52,913 nt of DNA. Source: Bifiguratus adelaidae. Its lineage: Eukaryota; Mucoromycota; Endogonomycetes; Endogonales. Positions within the stretch are counted from its first letter, which is position 1, and every line of letters starts with the position of its first letter. The stretch is taken from contig MVBO01000102.1 of the NCBI GenBank assembly GCA_002261195.1, positions 1-52,913 of the forward strand, given 5' to 3'. Both the position numbers and the translations under genes were made by a program. The notes beneath the pieces were generated by a model, which was not told the DNA's origin, searched no databases, and worked only from the letters and a program-made list of their open reading frames with translations. Of the stretch, positions 21,985 through 32,289 are shown piece after piece.

Positions 21985-23547
21985 ATGTCTACCGCCGTTC
22001 TTTCACCACCCACCCCAATACTTGACGCACAAACCGGCGCACAGCGGATCGACGGTATTGATCACAAGCGGAACGAACTATCAGGGCAAGACGTCCGGTG
22101 GAAGTCCAACATATCCGAGTTATCGTCAAGTGTTAGTTCTACAGGAAGTTTGGAAAAGCATATGGCGGAAATGAACGGCTCCACCGAAAGAACCATGGTT
22201 TCTGGATCAGAAAGGCCTGTACCTCCGATCGTAGAACCGACCCCTCCGCCTAGAGCTGTGACACCTCCAATTCGACATTCAATGCAGATGCACACACCGG
22301 CCGCTACCCAAACCCCCTTCGTGCCGACGCAAGCGAATGCTACTAAAATCAAGATTCGTGACCTCCCTCATCCTTCAAACACTTCCACAATGTCATCACA
22401 CTCCAACCACAATCCCGATCATCGGCAACACGACATTGCCTACTACGGAAAACTCGCCAAACAACCTCTTGGACAAGGCGCTACAGCGGTCGTCAAACTC
22501 ATTGAGAATCCATCCACGCACCGCCGATATGCGTTGAAACAGTTCACTCCACCGCAACGATATAAACCAAGATCACTCCAGCACAAGCACCTGATTGCCG
22601 AATTCTGTATCGCCAGTGTGCTAGATCACCGAAACATTGTGCAAACGCTGGATTTGATTGTCGATGGCGCCATAGACTCTCACAAGCAACGCTCCAAGAA
22701 CTGCCCCCGATTCTCTACCGTTATGCCCCTGTACGAAGGCGGTGATCTGTACTCATTGATTCAATCACGAGCACTCCCGGTACCTGAACAAGATTGCTGC
22801 TTTGTCCAAATCTTGCAGGGATTGGCTTACCTTCACAGCACCGGTGTCGTTCACCGAGATATCAAACCGGAGAACATTCTCTTTTCCGCTGATGGGGTTC
22901 TCAAGATCTCGGATTTCGGATGTGCCGATGTGGTCAAATATCCTTGGGAGGACGACGACGTGAACGTGCGCCTAAGTCGCGGTGTTTGCGGCTCAGAGCC
23001 TTATATTGCCCCAGAAGTCTGGGACGACGAAGAGATGGCTACTTTGGTGGGCCAGGATGCCGCTCCAGGGTATGAAGGATTCAAGGCCGACATATGGAGC
23101 GCTGCTATATGCTGGTGTTGTATGCGACTCAACGGCATACCCTGGCGGATAGCTCGAGCTGCAACCGTGCCGACGGATGACCGACGTCGATCAATCTCTC
23201 AAAGCAACATGCGGAGAAGAAGTTCAGTCGTCTCCATCCATGAACCTGGCCGTCAGCGCACAATTGCGAAGGCGCCACAGCAGAAGCAAATAGCACTTCA
23301 AACGTGTCCTCAATACAGCCATTATGTGCAATGCGTCCGCAAAGAAGCCGGTTACACCTACGAACCATTCCAAAGTGTACCCCGATCAGCCATGCAGGTC
23401 ATTTTGAAGATGTTGGATCCTGATCCAACGAAACGACCCATGGCTAAAGACTTGTTAGATATGGATTGGGTCACCAAACGCGAAGTCTGCGTAGATGGAG
23501 GTAGAGTGCCCGGAGGTGTCCGCGCGCACAGACACACTCTCTTGTAA
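21985..23547 (+). CDS. HAL/NPR1-family serine/threonine protein kinase
   Basis: Single exon, 520 aa. A disordered Ser/Thr/Pro-rich N-terminus (about 1-150) precedes a kinase domain at about 157-505: GQGATAVVKL loop, YALKQF with the ATP Lys, VVHRDIKPENIL, KISDFGCADV and GVCGSEPYIAPEVWDDEEM. The activation-segment block GVCGS-PYIAPEV is diagnostic of the fungal HAL4/SAT4, HAL5 and NPR1 group, which stabilises plasma-membrane transporters for K+ and nutrients (family knowledge). A basic Ser-rich insertion of about 60 residues (RRRSISQSNMRRRSSV) lies in the C-lobe after WRIARA and holds several candidate phosphosites. The start is the ATG before STAVLSPPTP; a longer frame exists upstream without a better start. 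Confidence 0.88.
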   Translation: MSTAVLSPPTPILDAQTGAQRIDGIDHKRNELSGQDVRWKSNISELSSSVSSTGSLEKHMAEMNGSTERTMVSGSERPVPPIVEPTPPPRAVTPPIRHSMQMHTPAATQTPFVPTQANATKIKIRDLPHPSNTSTMSSHSNHNPDHRQHDIAYYGKLAKQPLGQGATAVVKLIENPSTHRRYALKQFTPPQRYKPRSLQHKHLIAEFCIASVLDHRNIVQTLDLIVDGAIDSHKQRSKNCPRFSTVMPLYEGGDLYSLIQSRALPVPEQDCCFVQILQGLAYLHSTGVVHRDIKPENILFSADGVLKISDFGCADVVKYPWEDDDVNVRLSRGVCGSEPYIAPEVWDDEEMATLVGQDAAPGYEGFKADIWSAAICWCCMRLNGIPWRIARAATVPTDDRRRSISQSNMRRRSSVVSIHEPGRQRTIAKAPQQKQIALQTCPQYSHYVQCVRKEAGYTYEPFQSVPRSAMQVILKMLDPDPTKRPMAKDLLDMDWVTKREVCVDGGRVPGGVRAHRHTLL

Positions 23548-23738
23548 ATCTACTTTAGAATATACGTGCCGCGCATGTTCGTAGTTATAGAGCTCCTTTC
23601 CTTGCATATATGATGTATACCATGACCATCGTTTCACACCTGGTTCACACGGAGAAAGGGGCCGGCTGACTCTGCGGACGCGGTGATGTTGGCATGACAT
23701 GTATGCAAGATCCATTAAACAAGGTATGTTACAGTGCT

Positions 23739-24807
23739 CTATTTCTTCTTGCCAGATTGGCTACCGCCAGAAGTGTGGTCGGCCAACATCTGCGACAAAG
23801 ACGGCATTTCAGACATTATATTGGCCGGGTTGGTGCCGGCTCCTTGTTGAATTTCTTTGAGAGATTCGGGGTCTGTAGAGGATGAGATGGAGGTGTCTTT
23901 ACGGTGATGGGTATATACCACTTACCCATATTTTCCATCATCTTTGGCATGACAAACATCATCAACATACTGAATCCAGCCATTAAGAACATGGGGTTAT
24001 ACAGGATGCTCTTCCAGTTGAAACCTTGGCGTTTCTATGCGACAGGTGAATTGTCAGCGCGAGGTTGGAAATCTCAATCGTACATACCAAAAAATACTCT
24101 GCTTTCGCACGGGCGGTGATATTGAAGGGATGACTAACGGGGTATCCTTGCGAGCTCCATTCAGCACCAAGCGTGGAATATTGACCGGACACGGAATCTT
24201 GCTCTACATCGACACGAAGCTAGAGAATGGCAAAGATTAATTTCTAAGTGATTGAGGGGGCTTTAGAGTCATGGTTGCGTCAAGTGTCTAGGGAAATCCA
24301 ATGCAATCCAATGCGTACTTTGGCCGTAAGAAGCATAAATCACTTACTCGAGGAAAGACGTAATCGTTGCTTTGAATTTCGAGAGAATAGGAACCTTGAG
24401 GGACGTTTTGCCTAAAAGGCGAGGTTAGTGCTTGGTTGGCGTACACCGAAAGAATGGAGCATTGGCTTACAAAAAGAACCGTCCGTCAGCCCGAACCAAT
24501 GTCTCATATCGACCGCCGTCTAGTACTACTGAAGTTGTCGGATCAAGGTCTGACACGGCTACACACCGTTGTTAGACGACTCATTCATCATCGCTCCGGC
24601 ATGAGAAGCGTGCACAAGCCGTGCAACTTACCTGATAGAATCTTGTTGGGTGAGATGAAGCCGGATATCGTGGCCGACTGTACCGAGTCAAGGGCTCTGT
24701 TCAACAGCGTAAGGAGCCACTTTACATTATTACATCAGAGTTCATAGCTCTGCATCGTCAGCTTACCCAAAAAGCAGGCATAATATGCCAATCCGCGTCC
24801 ACTGCAT
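23739..24807 (-). CDS. EMC7: ER membrane protein complex subunit 7 (EMC7)
   Basis: Seven exons: 24767-24807, 24632-24696, 24471-24549, 24348-24411, 24088-24219, 23926-24034 and 23739-23872 (207 aa). N-terminal signal peptide MQWTRIGILCLLFGALDSVQ. A lumenal beta-sandwich follows, with LDGGRYETLVRADGRF, FLQNVPQGSYSLEIQSNDYV and FPRLRVDVEQDSVSGQYS. The transmembrane helix is MFLMAGFSMLMMFVMP (about 150-165) and the cytosolic tail PESLKEIQQ ends in a lysine-rich GKKK. This is the EMC7 layout; the EMC inserts tail-anchored and multipass proteins into the ER (family knowledge). All six introns are 50-130 nt and GT-AG. The gene is convergent with the upstream kinase. Confidence 0.92.
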
Positions 24808-26749
24808 TGTTGCGAACACCAGAGAACCCAAAGTCTTAATGATAAGAACAAGCTACCCAATGGACTTGTTGCGGGTCGGTTAATATTCACGTGACGGGCA
24901 GAAGACTAGGCTATCCTGCAATCTCCGGCTATTTCAATGCTATACAGTTTATGACGACGCTTAACTCCATGACTTTCAACTCATGGCAACTCCCATAAAG
25001 CCCAGACGTCTCACAATTTGCTCGAAAAGTACATAATTGGGCAACCAAATTACCAAGGTGCTACCTTTGCTGCCTAAAAATTCTACTTGGCGCGTTTCAT
25101 GAGGGTTTGACGCGAGAGTTTAAACTTTAATGACTGTCATTGGTACACGATCATCATGATTGTTCTGACGGCTGGAACAAAACCCGATTCAGTTGAATAC
25201 GAGCAACTGCAGCTAAATAAAACAGAGTTCCCTCTGAAACATTCGTCAAATTATTTCGCCGATGCAAGATTGGATTGTCGTTGTTGCTCCTCCAACAAAC
25301 AGACATCTACAACAATAGTAGACCTCCGCTTGAGTAAGCCGCTTGTCCGGGTATGTAGCCACCAATTCTGAGTAACGTTCCCGCGCATCCTTCTACCACC
25401 ATTGCTCAAAAAAGTATGTAACCTTTGACCACTTTCGGAGGTTCCTTGGAAGGAGGCGGAAGTTCTTGCACAAGCTCGTGGGTCAACTTAACCCATATAA
25501 GAGATGCCTTGAGATCAATGCTTCCATTAATTCGTCCACCGCAAGCAAACCGCTCTTTTCTGGTGCAATGGCGCACTCGATTGGGAATATCAGGTGCATG
25601 CATAATATGCTTTGCGAGCATACGGCATAGAACCTGCGATGTACCCTGTTGCGTAAAAGTATGATGCTGAGTATGCATGTAAAGATCATGTGCTACCAAC
25701 TGGCAAAAGGGATCTCTCACACTCTAGACTTGCCAAGTTTAGAACATATCACCGTGGCAAGCTGCTTACCATTAAGCGCGATATGTTTAGCTGCAAGTTC
25801 AATTGACATTCGAACCGGTAGCCATCGTCTTTTGTCAATTCTTTAAGGTTGACTGAGTCCTTGAAAGCCTGGTGAAGCCGATCAATGTAGTCCTTATCGT
25901 CGCTTTATAGCTGTTTTGCTCCGGCTCGCTTGCGGTTGGACTGTGTTTCCTTATGCGGGTTCTCTTCCCTGTCCCGGCGGCAGTCATTACACGTCTTGTA
26001 GCGTCGCATACAAGCAGAACATATTTGGTCAGTCGACTCCATATTCAAGGGTTATGAATGCCGCATCAGGAAAGGTGGTACCAATTTTATCTTTGGGTGG
26101 CCTTCAAACCACTTTCCCAAGCAGGAAGACGCGTCAGTTACATGGTCGAGTCACACTCGAAACATATTCATTTAGTCCCTATTGGGTACGACTCGTCCGG
26201 CAGCTTGCGTATCTCGTCTTGTCATGTTCTCTCCACACTTATAACTACACAGCCTCAGTCATATATTTCAGTCCATGACCGGTCGATCGGCCAGTCGAGC
26301 AATTGATGCCGATCAAATTGGCGGTATTTTGCTTTCACTACATTCAGACAGATTTTTGTACAAAGACAAGCCGATCGTTGTCACAGCCGGGATATCCATT
26401 ATACAGGTCGCAGCAACCACTTGAAAACACACATAGTCCACGCCCATCAAAGACATCTATCTCTCCCTTGAGAATAGTGAGCATTCTCCCGGACCTAGAG
26501 CAATCTTAACCAATCTTGTATTTGTATGTGAACAACAACTTTACTCATTCCAGGATGACTTGCTGGACACTGTTCTGCCACATCACCGAACTTTTCCAGC
26601 ACTCGTCAAATTAGAGCGGACACCGCGATCGATAATCTGGACGTTTGATTGGTTGGAATCTCGATTCCACTAGATTTGTCCATATATTTGGATCCCCGAC
26701 AGTGCCGAATTTATTTAGCGCGCTCTTTTTCCTGCGTGCTCTTCACACC
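24808..26749. other. 1.9-kb gene-poor region with degenerate coding-like sequence
   Basis: No intact gene. On the minus strand between about 25915 and 25400 there are coding-like pieces in shifting frames (DDKDYIDRLHQAFKDSV, SIELAAKHIALNG, SGLLAVDELMEALISRHLL). On the plus strand near 26300-26600 there are others (DADQIGGILLSLHSDRFLY, KPIVVTAGISIIQVA). I do not recognise the parent families. The stretch looks like one or two old dead genes rather than a regulatory region, in contrast to the compact neighbourhood. Confidence 0.35.
24888..24893. promoter_or_regulatory. CACGTG E-box upstream of EMC7
   Basis: A palindromic CACGTG within TCACGTGAC lies 81 bp upstream of the EMC7 start codon, a position and core typical of bHLH sites (Cbf1/USF/SREBP class). 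Function is inferred from position only. Confidence 0.35.
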
Positions 26750-27535
26750 ATGGGTCTCTACATCCCAGCATGGGATGTCTTTTCCATCAGCATGGTACTA
26801 CTAGGTAGCATCCTGGCAGTCTCTGCCATTGCAACAGAGTCGAATCCTCAACTACGTACAGCCTATTCAAAGTTTGCCAAAATCGAAGCCGATATCCCGT
26901 CACGGATTGCTATGCTCGGTATCTACACACCCACTCTGGTAGTTTCGCTCATCGCCTTGTTGATCTTTGGCGCCAATTCCGGATGGAGTCGCTATGCCAT
27001 TTACGCCTTTTTGCACCTGGTACATTACGGTAAACGATATCTGGAAGTGTTGTTTGTTCATGTGTACTCTGGCAAGACCGATTTCAACACTGCCGTCACC
27101 ATCTCGGGCTCCTATGCCACCACTACACTTCTTGATTTGATCATGATATCCCGGGTACCCGCTGACGTCTACGCTAGTCAAAGTGCTCACACCTGGTTGA
27201 CGGCCGGCTTGGTCTTGTTCGCTATTGGAGAGCTTGGAAATTTGTACCATCATATTCTCTTGCGGTTCCTACGTACGCGTAGCGAAAGCCTCGGTACCAC
27301 CTATCAAGTCCCGAAGGGCGGATTGTTTCGATACGTCGCTTGTCCCCATTATTTCTGCGAACAAATTGCTTTCCTGGGCATGATGGTCGTTTCGCAGAAT
27401 ATTGTGTCGGTCTTTTTGAAGCTCTTCCCCTTCTTTTACCTCACTGTGCGAGCCAAAGCCACCAATGATTGGTACAAGCAAACCACCAAAAGATACCCTT
27501 CCAACAGAAAGAATTTGGTACCATTTATTTGGTAA
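26750..27535 (+). CDS. 3-oxo-5-alpha-steroid 4-dehydrogenase family membrane reductase
   Basis: Single exon, 261 aa from the chosen ATG, about the length of human SRD5A1/2. It has multiple transmembrane segments, the family block LHLVHYGKRYLEVLFVH (about 90), the NADPH-site region KGGLFRYVACPHYFCEQIAF (about 187-206) and the C-terminal YPSNRKNLVPFIW. It should reduce a conjugated double bond of a steroid, polyprenol or enoyl-type lipid in the ER using NADPH. The exact substrate cannot be read from sequence; steroid-reductase-like and TECR-like roles are both possible. The frame is open 35 codons upstream (from TTG 26645), but the ATG at MGLYIPAWDVF gives the normal family length. Confidence 0.82.
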   Translation: MGLYIPAWDVFSISMVLLGSILAVSAIATESNPQLRTAYSKFAKIEADIPSRIAMLGIYTPTLVVSLIALLIFGANSGWSRYAIYAFLHLVHYGKRYLEVLFVHVYSGKTDFNTAVTISGSYATTTLLDLIMISRVPADVYASQSAHTWLTAGLVLFAIGELGNLYHHILLRFLRTRSESLGTTYQVPKGGLFRYVACPHYFCEQIAFLGMMVVSQNIVSVFLKLFPFFYLTVRAKATNDWYKQTTKRYPSNRKNLVPFIW

Positions 27536-27790
27536 ACCCTAGGAAATTGTAGGATAGAGACATGTCGGGTTCATAGAATGAGGATATTTATACAGTGTTT
27601 CATCCTCGAAAAGTCAGACAAGTTCACATATAACACTGTCTGTATATACAGGAGACAAAAGGCTATCAACAAATATATGAAGGATACGTATGGATGCGTG
27701 AAAAAGTGATATGGTCAACGAATGCAATGCAAATGCTAGGTGAGTTTGAGAACTAAAATTGTCAAACAAAAGAGATGGGTGTACAGGCGA

Positions 27791-29255
27791 TCAGCGCTTT
27801 AGTGGGTAAGGTCCCGTGTAAGGTCGGATTTTGAGTTTGGAATTGGTGATGTTATCCAGATATGCCTTCTTGGCTAGAATGCAGCCGTGAGGGGGTGTTT
27901 CATCTCACACTATCGACTTACCATCCTGAGGTGATTCAAAGACCACTAATGCGCGCGTATCGGTCATCCACTTGATGCGATAAGACCCTCGGCCGCCGGA
28001 AACCTCCCCAACCATGGAATCTTGTTCCTCTTGGTTAAAGCGATCTTCGGACTTTTTAGCACCAAAGATAGCATGCAAATCTGCGGTTTGAAAAGTGGAT
28101 GGAAAGTCATGGACATCGAGAATCGTGGTGGCCTTGTCATGGGATGACGGAACATCTTGAGGGGCGCCTGCGACGCCGACTTAGCGCGTGACTTAATTCA
28201 AGAAACATACCTGACGCAAAAGGGATGCTATCCACTTTGCTGCCTTTTCTTCGATGTAGGCTGCCGCCTATGCTGTTGCGCTTGCCTTGACCCGCAATGG
28301 AGCCTTCGCCTTCGGAACCCGATGCAGACAATTGCCTTTGATGTGTGAATTGCAAACTGTTCCTCTTAAACGTAGCGGGAGACGTGGCATGCCGTGGCAT
28401 AGCTGAGAGATGATGGTTCGGACTACCTTGATAGTTGACAGGTGGCGGCAACTCGGAATAAGTGTTGGGCAGCGAAGACGAGAGAGGTGAGACGTCTTCT
28501 CCGTCATCGATTGCATAATAGGCTCCATCGCCTTCTCGCAATCGTCGGAACACAGTAGGATCTGCAAATCTGCGATTGTTCCGTTGAGGATTGTTGGATG
28601 GTGGCAAAGATACATTGGGTTCCGCGCCAGCTTCTTCATGTATGACAGGCTCCAATCCTATGCCTGCATCACCACCTGCAAATTCCACTGCGCGCATGCC
28701 GGGTGCCGGCAAAGTGCTACTACACTCAACATCAACATCACTTGGCATAAAGTCACGGATATGCGAGATAGACGCCACCTTGCCATGACCCCGAAAATGC
28801 TGCCCACGTCTTCCCGTCTGATTTTGCACAATATTAGCGCCCGCCCCAAGACTGCGCCGCTTGTCGGTCTTGCTTGTAGAAGCGGGCGCGCCTATCTCCA
28901 TTTCTCTCATCTTGTCACTCAGGCTGAGACGCCGTTCACCTCTCCCATCAATATACGTATGAGAGTCACTCCATTTGCCCACTGTTACTTTATCCCACGT
29001 CGGGTTGCCTTCATAAAAGAAGTCGGGAGGTCTTCGCCATTCCTTCGGCGTGGTTGGTGTACGTGGGGACCGTGGCGCAGACTGCCCAGATGAGCTCCAA
29101 CGTTGGCGTGAGTATGTGCTGCTTTGGTCATTGCTATAATTGCTCGTCTCTGAAGGCGTTCGTCTATGTACCGACACTGACAAGGGCGCTTTGGAACTCT
29201 CTGATATCGTGGGGGTCTTGGTCACCGACGTCCCTTCCAAGTCTGGTAACTCCAT
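27791..29255 (-). CDS. R3HCC1/R3HCC1L-like protein with RNA-binding-like C-terminal domain
   Basis: Three exons: 28211-29255, 27922-28167 and 27791-27873 (457 aa). Residues 1-345 are disordered, Ser/Pro/Arg-rich, with WRRPPDFFYEGNPTWDKVTV near 75-95. The C-terminal 100 residues match the RRM-like domain of R3HCC1L: ILDVHDFPSTFQTADLHAIF, then YRIKWMTDTRALVVFESPQ, AKKAYLDNI and KLKIRPY. In animals this family associates with exon-junction complexes (family knowledge). No R3H motif is visible here. An acidic Gln/Glu insertion (SEDRFNQEEQDS) sits inside the domain. The function in fungi is unknown to me. Divergent from the Gfo/Idh/MocA gene. Confidence 0.72.
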
Positions 29256-29393
29256 AAAAGAGCGTATAGTGTATATCTCGTAAGCTCCTAGTCAAAGGAG
29301 AAGGGAACGCAGCTCTTGCGCGGGCAAGGATACGAAGTGAGAGAACGGTTATCTCCCGCCGCCCTCCACACTTGAATTACCAAAAAGGGACAT

Positions 29394-29401
29394 TGACGTC
29401 A
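29394..29401. promoter_or_regulatory. CRE palindrome TGACGTCA in the dehydrogenase promoter
   Basis: Perfect 8-bp CREB/ATF palindrome, followed 7 bp later by a TATA-like element, in the 215-bp gap between the divergent R3HCC1L-like and dehydrogenase genes. It probably serves the dehydrogenase. Confidence 0.45.
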
Positions 29402-29408
29402 CCGTTCA

Positions 29409-29416
29409 TATATTTA
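29409..29416 (+). promoter_or_regulatory. TATA-like element TATATTTA
   Basis: TATATTTA lies 55 bp upstream of the dehydrogenase ATG and just downstream of a CRE palindrome, the usual order for a core promoter. Confidence 0.4.
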
Positions 29417-29470
29417 GCGGCTGTTGGCGGAGGTTCGACGCATTGCGCTTCTCTCTCTCACTCTGTTACC

Positions 29471-30638
29471 ATGGACCGCACACAGCACGTTGATAATCCT
29501 CCTGTGGTGAGCAAGAATCCCGATGCACTTCGCATTGGCTTGCTGAGTGCTTCCCGAATCGCGCCCAAGGCGGTGATACGTCCGGCTCGGTCCATGCCGA
29601 CAGTGACCGTGGTCGGTGTCGCTGCTCGGGATAAGCAAAAGGCGGAGAAGTACGCCAAAGAGTGGGATATACCCAAGGTGTATGATACCTATGAGGCATT
29701 GCTGGCCGATAAGGATATTGATGTGATTTACAACCCCTTGCCCAATGGTCTTCACTTTGACTGGTCAATGAAGGCATTGGAGGCTGGAAAGCATGTCTTG
29801 CTTGAGAAGCCTGCTACGTCTAATGCTGAACAGGCTGTGGTGCTGCAAAAGAAGGCTCATGAAAAGGGACTCGTCCTTATGGAGGCCTTCCACAACCGGT
29901 TCCATCCTGCCATGCAAAAGGTGAAGGACCTTTTGCGTTCCGGCGAGTACGGCCAACCTCAACACATGTATTCCGTTTTCGCTCTCGGTGAAGGCGAGGT
30001 ACGTGTATGAGATCCAATATGCAGCGGTTGCTGATTTTGCATCCTAGTGTCCCTCCGATGACATCCGCTACCAGTACGACCTCGGCGGTGGTGGTCTAAT
30101 GGATCTGGTCTATTGTATCTCTGCTCCTCGATACTTTTATGGCAAAGAAATAGTAGGTGTATCCAAGGCATCTGCCAAGCCATTGGAAGGTGGACATCCA
30201 AAGATCGACAACCAGCTGGAAGCGGATCTTGACTTCGGCAATGGTCAAACGGCTCATGTTGAGAGTGCTCTCAGCAAGCCTGGATTTAAGGGAATGGAGC
30301 AGACAGTCGAAATCACGACCAACACCCACATCATCACGTTCGATGGCTATGTGCTTCCTCAATACTATAACCAAGTGACCGTGCGCAGCAAAGACTCCTC
30401 CAAGCCGGTTTACCAAGCTAGCATCTACAAATACGATGACCAGCCCGACAACAACGAGTATTATGCAACTTTCAGCTACCAAATGGAGTGCTTCCGTCGC
30501 CGAGTCTTGAACCAGTGGGATAATGCCTTCTGGACGCGTATTAACGGGAATGCCGATGTCGACGACAAGGACATGTTGAACAGCATGAAGACGCTTGATC
30601 AAATCTATGAAGCCACTGGCATGGGTGCTCGTATCTAG
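29471..30638 (+). CDS. Gfo/Idh/MocA-family NAD(P)-dependent sugar/diol dehydrogenase
   Basis: Two exons: 29471-29998 and 30048-30638 (372 aa). N-terminal Rossmann fold: LRIGLLSASRIAPKAVIRPA, VVGVAARDKQKAEKYAKEW, then YNPLPNGLHFDW and the catalytic-lysine motif GKHVLLEKPATSN (about 110-122). C-terminal alpha/beta domain with YDLGGGGLMDLVYCI and a terminal region WTRINGNADVDDKDML. This matches the dimeric dihydrodiol dehydrogenase / NADP D-xylose dehydrogenase subgroup. It oxidises a sugar or trans-diol; the substrate is not determinable. A promoter with CRE and TATA lies directly upstream and an AATAAA downstream. Confidence 0.87.
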
Positions 30639-30666
30639 AACTCTACCAAGTGTGCCTAGAGAATGA

Positions 30667-30672
30667 AATAAA
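30667..30672 (+). terminator. AATAAA polyadenylation signal after the dehydrogenase
   Basis: Canonical AATAAA hexamer 29 bp after the stop codon of the Gfo/Idh/MocA gene. Confidence 0.45.
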
Positions 30673-31055
30673 AACGCGGGCGTTTCAATTGTCCGTGGTC
30701 ACGGAGGAAAAGTCTCCAACCTTCCACCATGTTTCCCAATCCTGAAAAGGAAGGCGTCATATGCGGAAATGATCATGGGATGAACATAAGCCTATTCAGT
30801 ATGGCAAGTGCCGGGGGGAGGGGGCCATGTGGCAAGGGGAAAAAGCTCGAGCTAATCAATGAATGACGTCTTTTGGCTGTTCGACTACATTCTTTTGACT
30901 TCATCTACTCTACACACAAAATATACCTTGGTGTGGACGTCTGTCTCATCCTCTATCCATTTGTGACTCGTCGCTACTCCTCCTTCGTCCACTCGTACGT
31001 CCACAGCACATCAACACAACCCAAAAACGCACTACGAATATTACGGTCTACATCG
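30673..31055 (+). other. Upstream region of the Tyr/Gly-rich protein gene
   Basis: Contains a G-rich patch near 30812-30825, a CRE-like TGACGTCT at 30864-30871 and a pyrimidine-rich stretch before the ATG. No gene seen. Confidence 0.35.
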
Positions 31056-31852
31056 ATGGCGTATTCAGGCACAGCACTTCGAAACACCGATTATTATGAG
31101 CCGACACAGCCTGCTCAAGGCTACTCTCGACCAAGGATCAATACCGACAATATGCCTACGCCCACCACGCCGTCAACAGGACCTACAACACCCTACGACG
31201 GCGAAGAACCAATGCCAGTTCCACGACCGTATGTCAATGATGTTTCACCTCCCGCGCGGGCCGCTATACCTGAAGAACGCCCCAGTCTTTGGGAGGGCAT
31301 CAACGGCGTGCGACGGGCTTTCTCAAGAAGCATGAGTGACCTCTTTGATTACCCATATTCCTACAGTAATCGAGGCAGATATCGCGATTTCATGTCTCCT
31401 CAATTACCCGTGAGAGCAGGTAAAGGCATGGTTACAGCCATGGATAGCAGGTGAACTCACCGCTTCTAGCAACAGCACCAGTCAGCGTACCTCCCGCTCA
31501 GGTCGTTTCGATGCACCACAATGATCCACCGTTCGTTGGAGCGAATGCGGGATATGGTGGTTATGGATATGGATACCCTTACTATGGCGGATATGGATAC
31601 GGAGGTTACCCTTATTATGGAGGATATAGCACATATCCATACTATGGAGGATACAGCTATGGGTACCCCTATAGTGGGTACGGAGGAGGCTACTATGGTG
31701 GTTACGGTTACGGGTGGCCAGGCTACGGGTTCGGACGTGGAAGGGGCAGACCACTCGGACCCGTCTATGATACGCATGGAAAGCGCATCTTTCCACATTA
31801 CAATTCGATCAGCTCTGTCAAGGATCTGTGGTATAGTGATCTGTTAATGTAA
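31056..31852 (+). CDS. Tyrosine/glycine-rich low-complexity protein
   Basis: Two exons: 31056-31419 and 31470-31852 (248 aa). I do not recognise a family. The N-terminal half is Pro/Thr-rich with a short folded-looking segment SLWEGINGVRRAFSRSMSDL (about 75-95). Residues about 150-205 are an almost uninterrupted Tyr/Gly/Pro repeat built on units such as GGYGYGGYPYYGGYSTYPYY. The C-terminus ends KRIFPHYNSISSVKDLWYSD. The splice (CAG|GTAAAG ... TTCTAG) keeps the repeat in frame. Such YG-rich tracts are often in RNP-granule or structural proteins (inference). No signal peptide, so it is probably cytosolic or nuclear. Confidence 0.65.
31560..31735 (+). repeat. Degenerate TAYGGN-type repeat encoding Tyr/Gly tract
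   Basis: Imperfect repeats of TATGGATA and TACTATGGAGGATA run through the second exon. Because of the repeat nearly every frame on both strands is open here. Confidence 0.7.
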
Positions 31853-32289
31853 GATGGCGAGTCTCTGTTTATGAAAGCACGTGTATAGTCGGGAACTGGG
31901 ACATGGAATTGGTGGTTGTATTCAAGGAACGGTTTGGATGTATCATAATACCCATATAGACAAAATGAACGAGTATCTGCAAGGTATGCATTTGTGCGCG
32001 GGATACATGTGCAGCAAGATAGGCCGCCAGGACCGTCACTAAGTATCGCGCAAATGTTCGATCGAGCGGTCGAGCAGCAATCGTGAGTAAAGTTTGTCAC
32101 TTGATGAATGCTTACCGCCAAACGCACAATCAATACTCTATAGCCCACGTACAATGAACCCCATCCCAAAAGCATACCATGCTTGCGTACAATCCAATCC
32201 AACTGCGCAATCTTTACCGCCATTTTCAATACGATTTGAGGTCACACACACGCACAAGCACTAGTCACACTCTCCTTCTGCTCTTCACA
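31853..32289 (+). other. Upstream region of Ral
   Basis: 437 bp without a gene; a CACGTG hexamer lies at 31878-31883. Nothing else recognised. Confidence 0.35.

Noticed and set aside
24301-24313. Tandem ATGCAATCC-like repeat inside an EMC7 intron
   Set aside because: Two imperfect copies only, within an intron; too short to mean anything.
31466-31847. Several long open frames on both strands inside the Tyr/Gly tract
   Set aside because: They are by-products of the repeat. Only the frame that joins in phase to exon 1 and the C-terminal KRIFPHYN region is credible.
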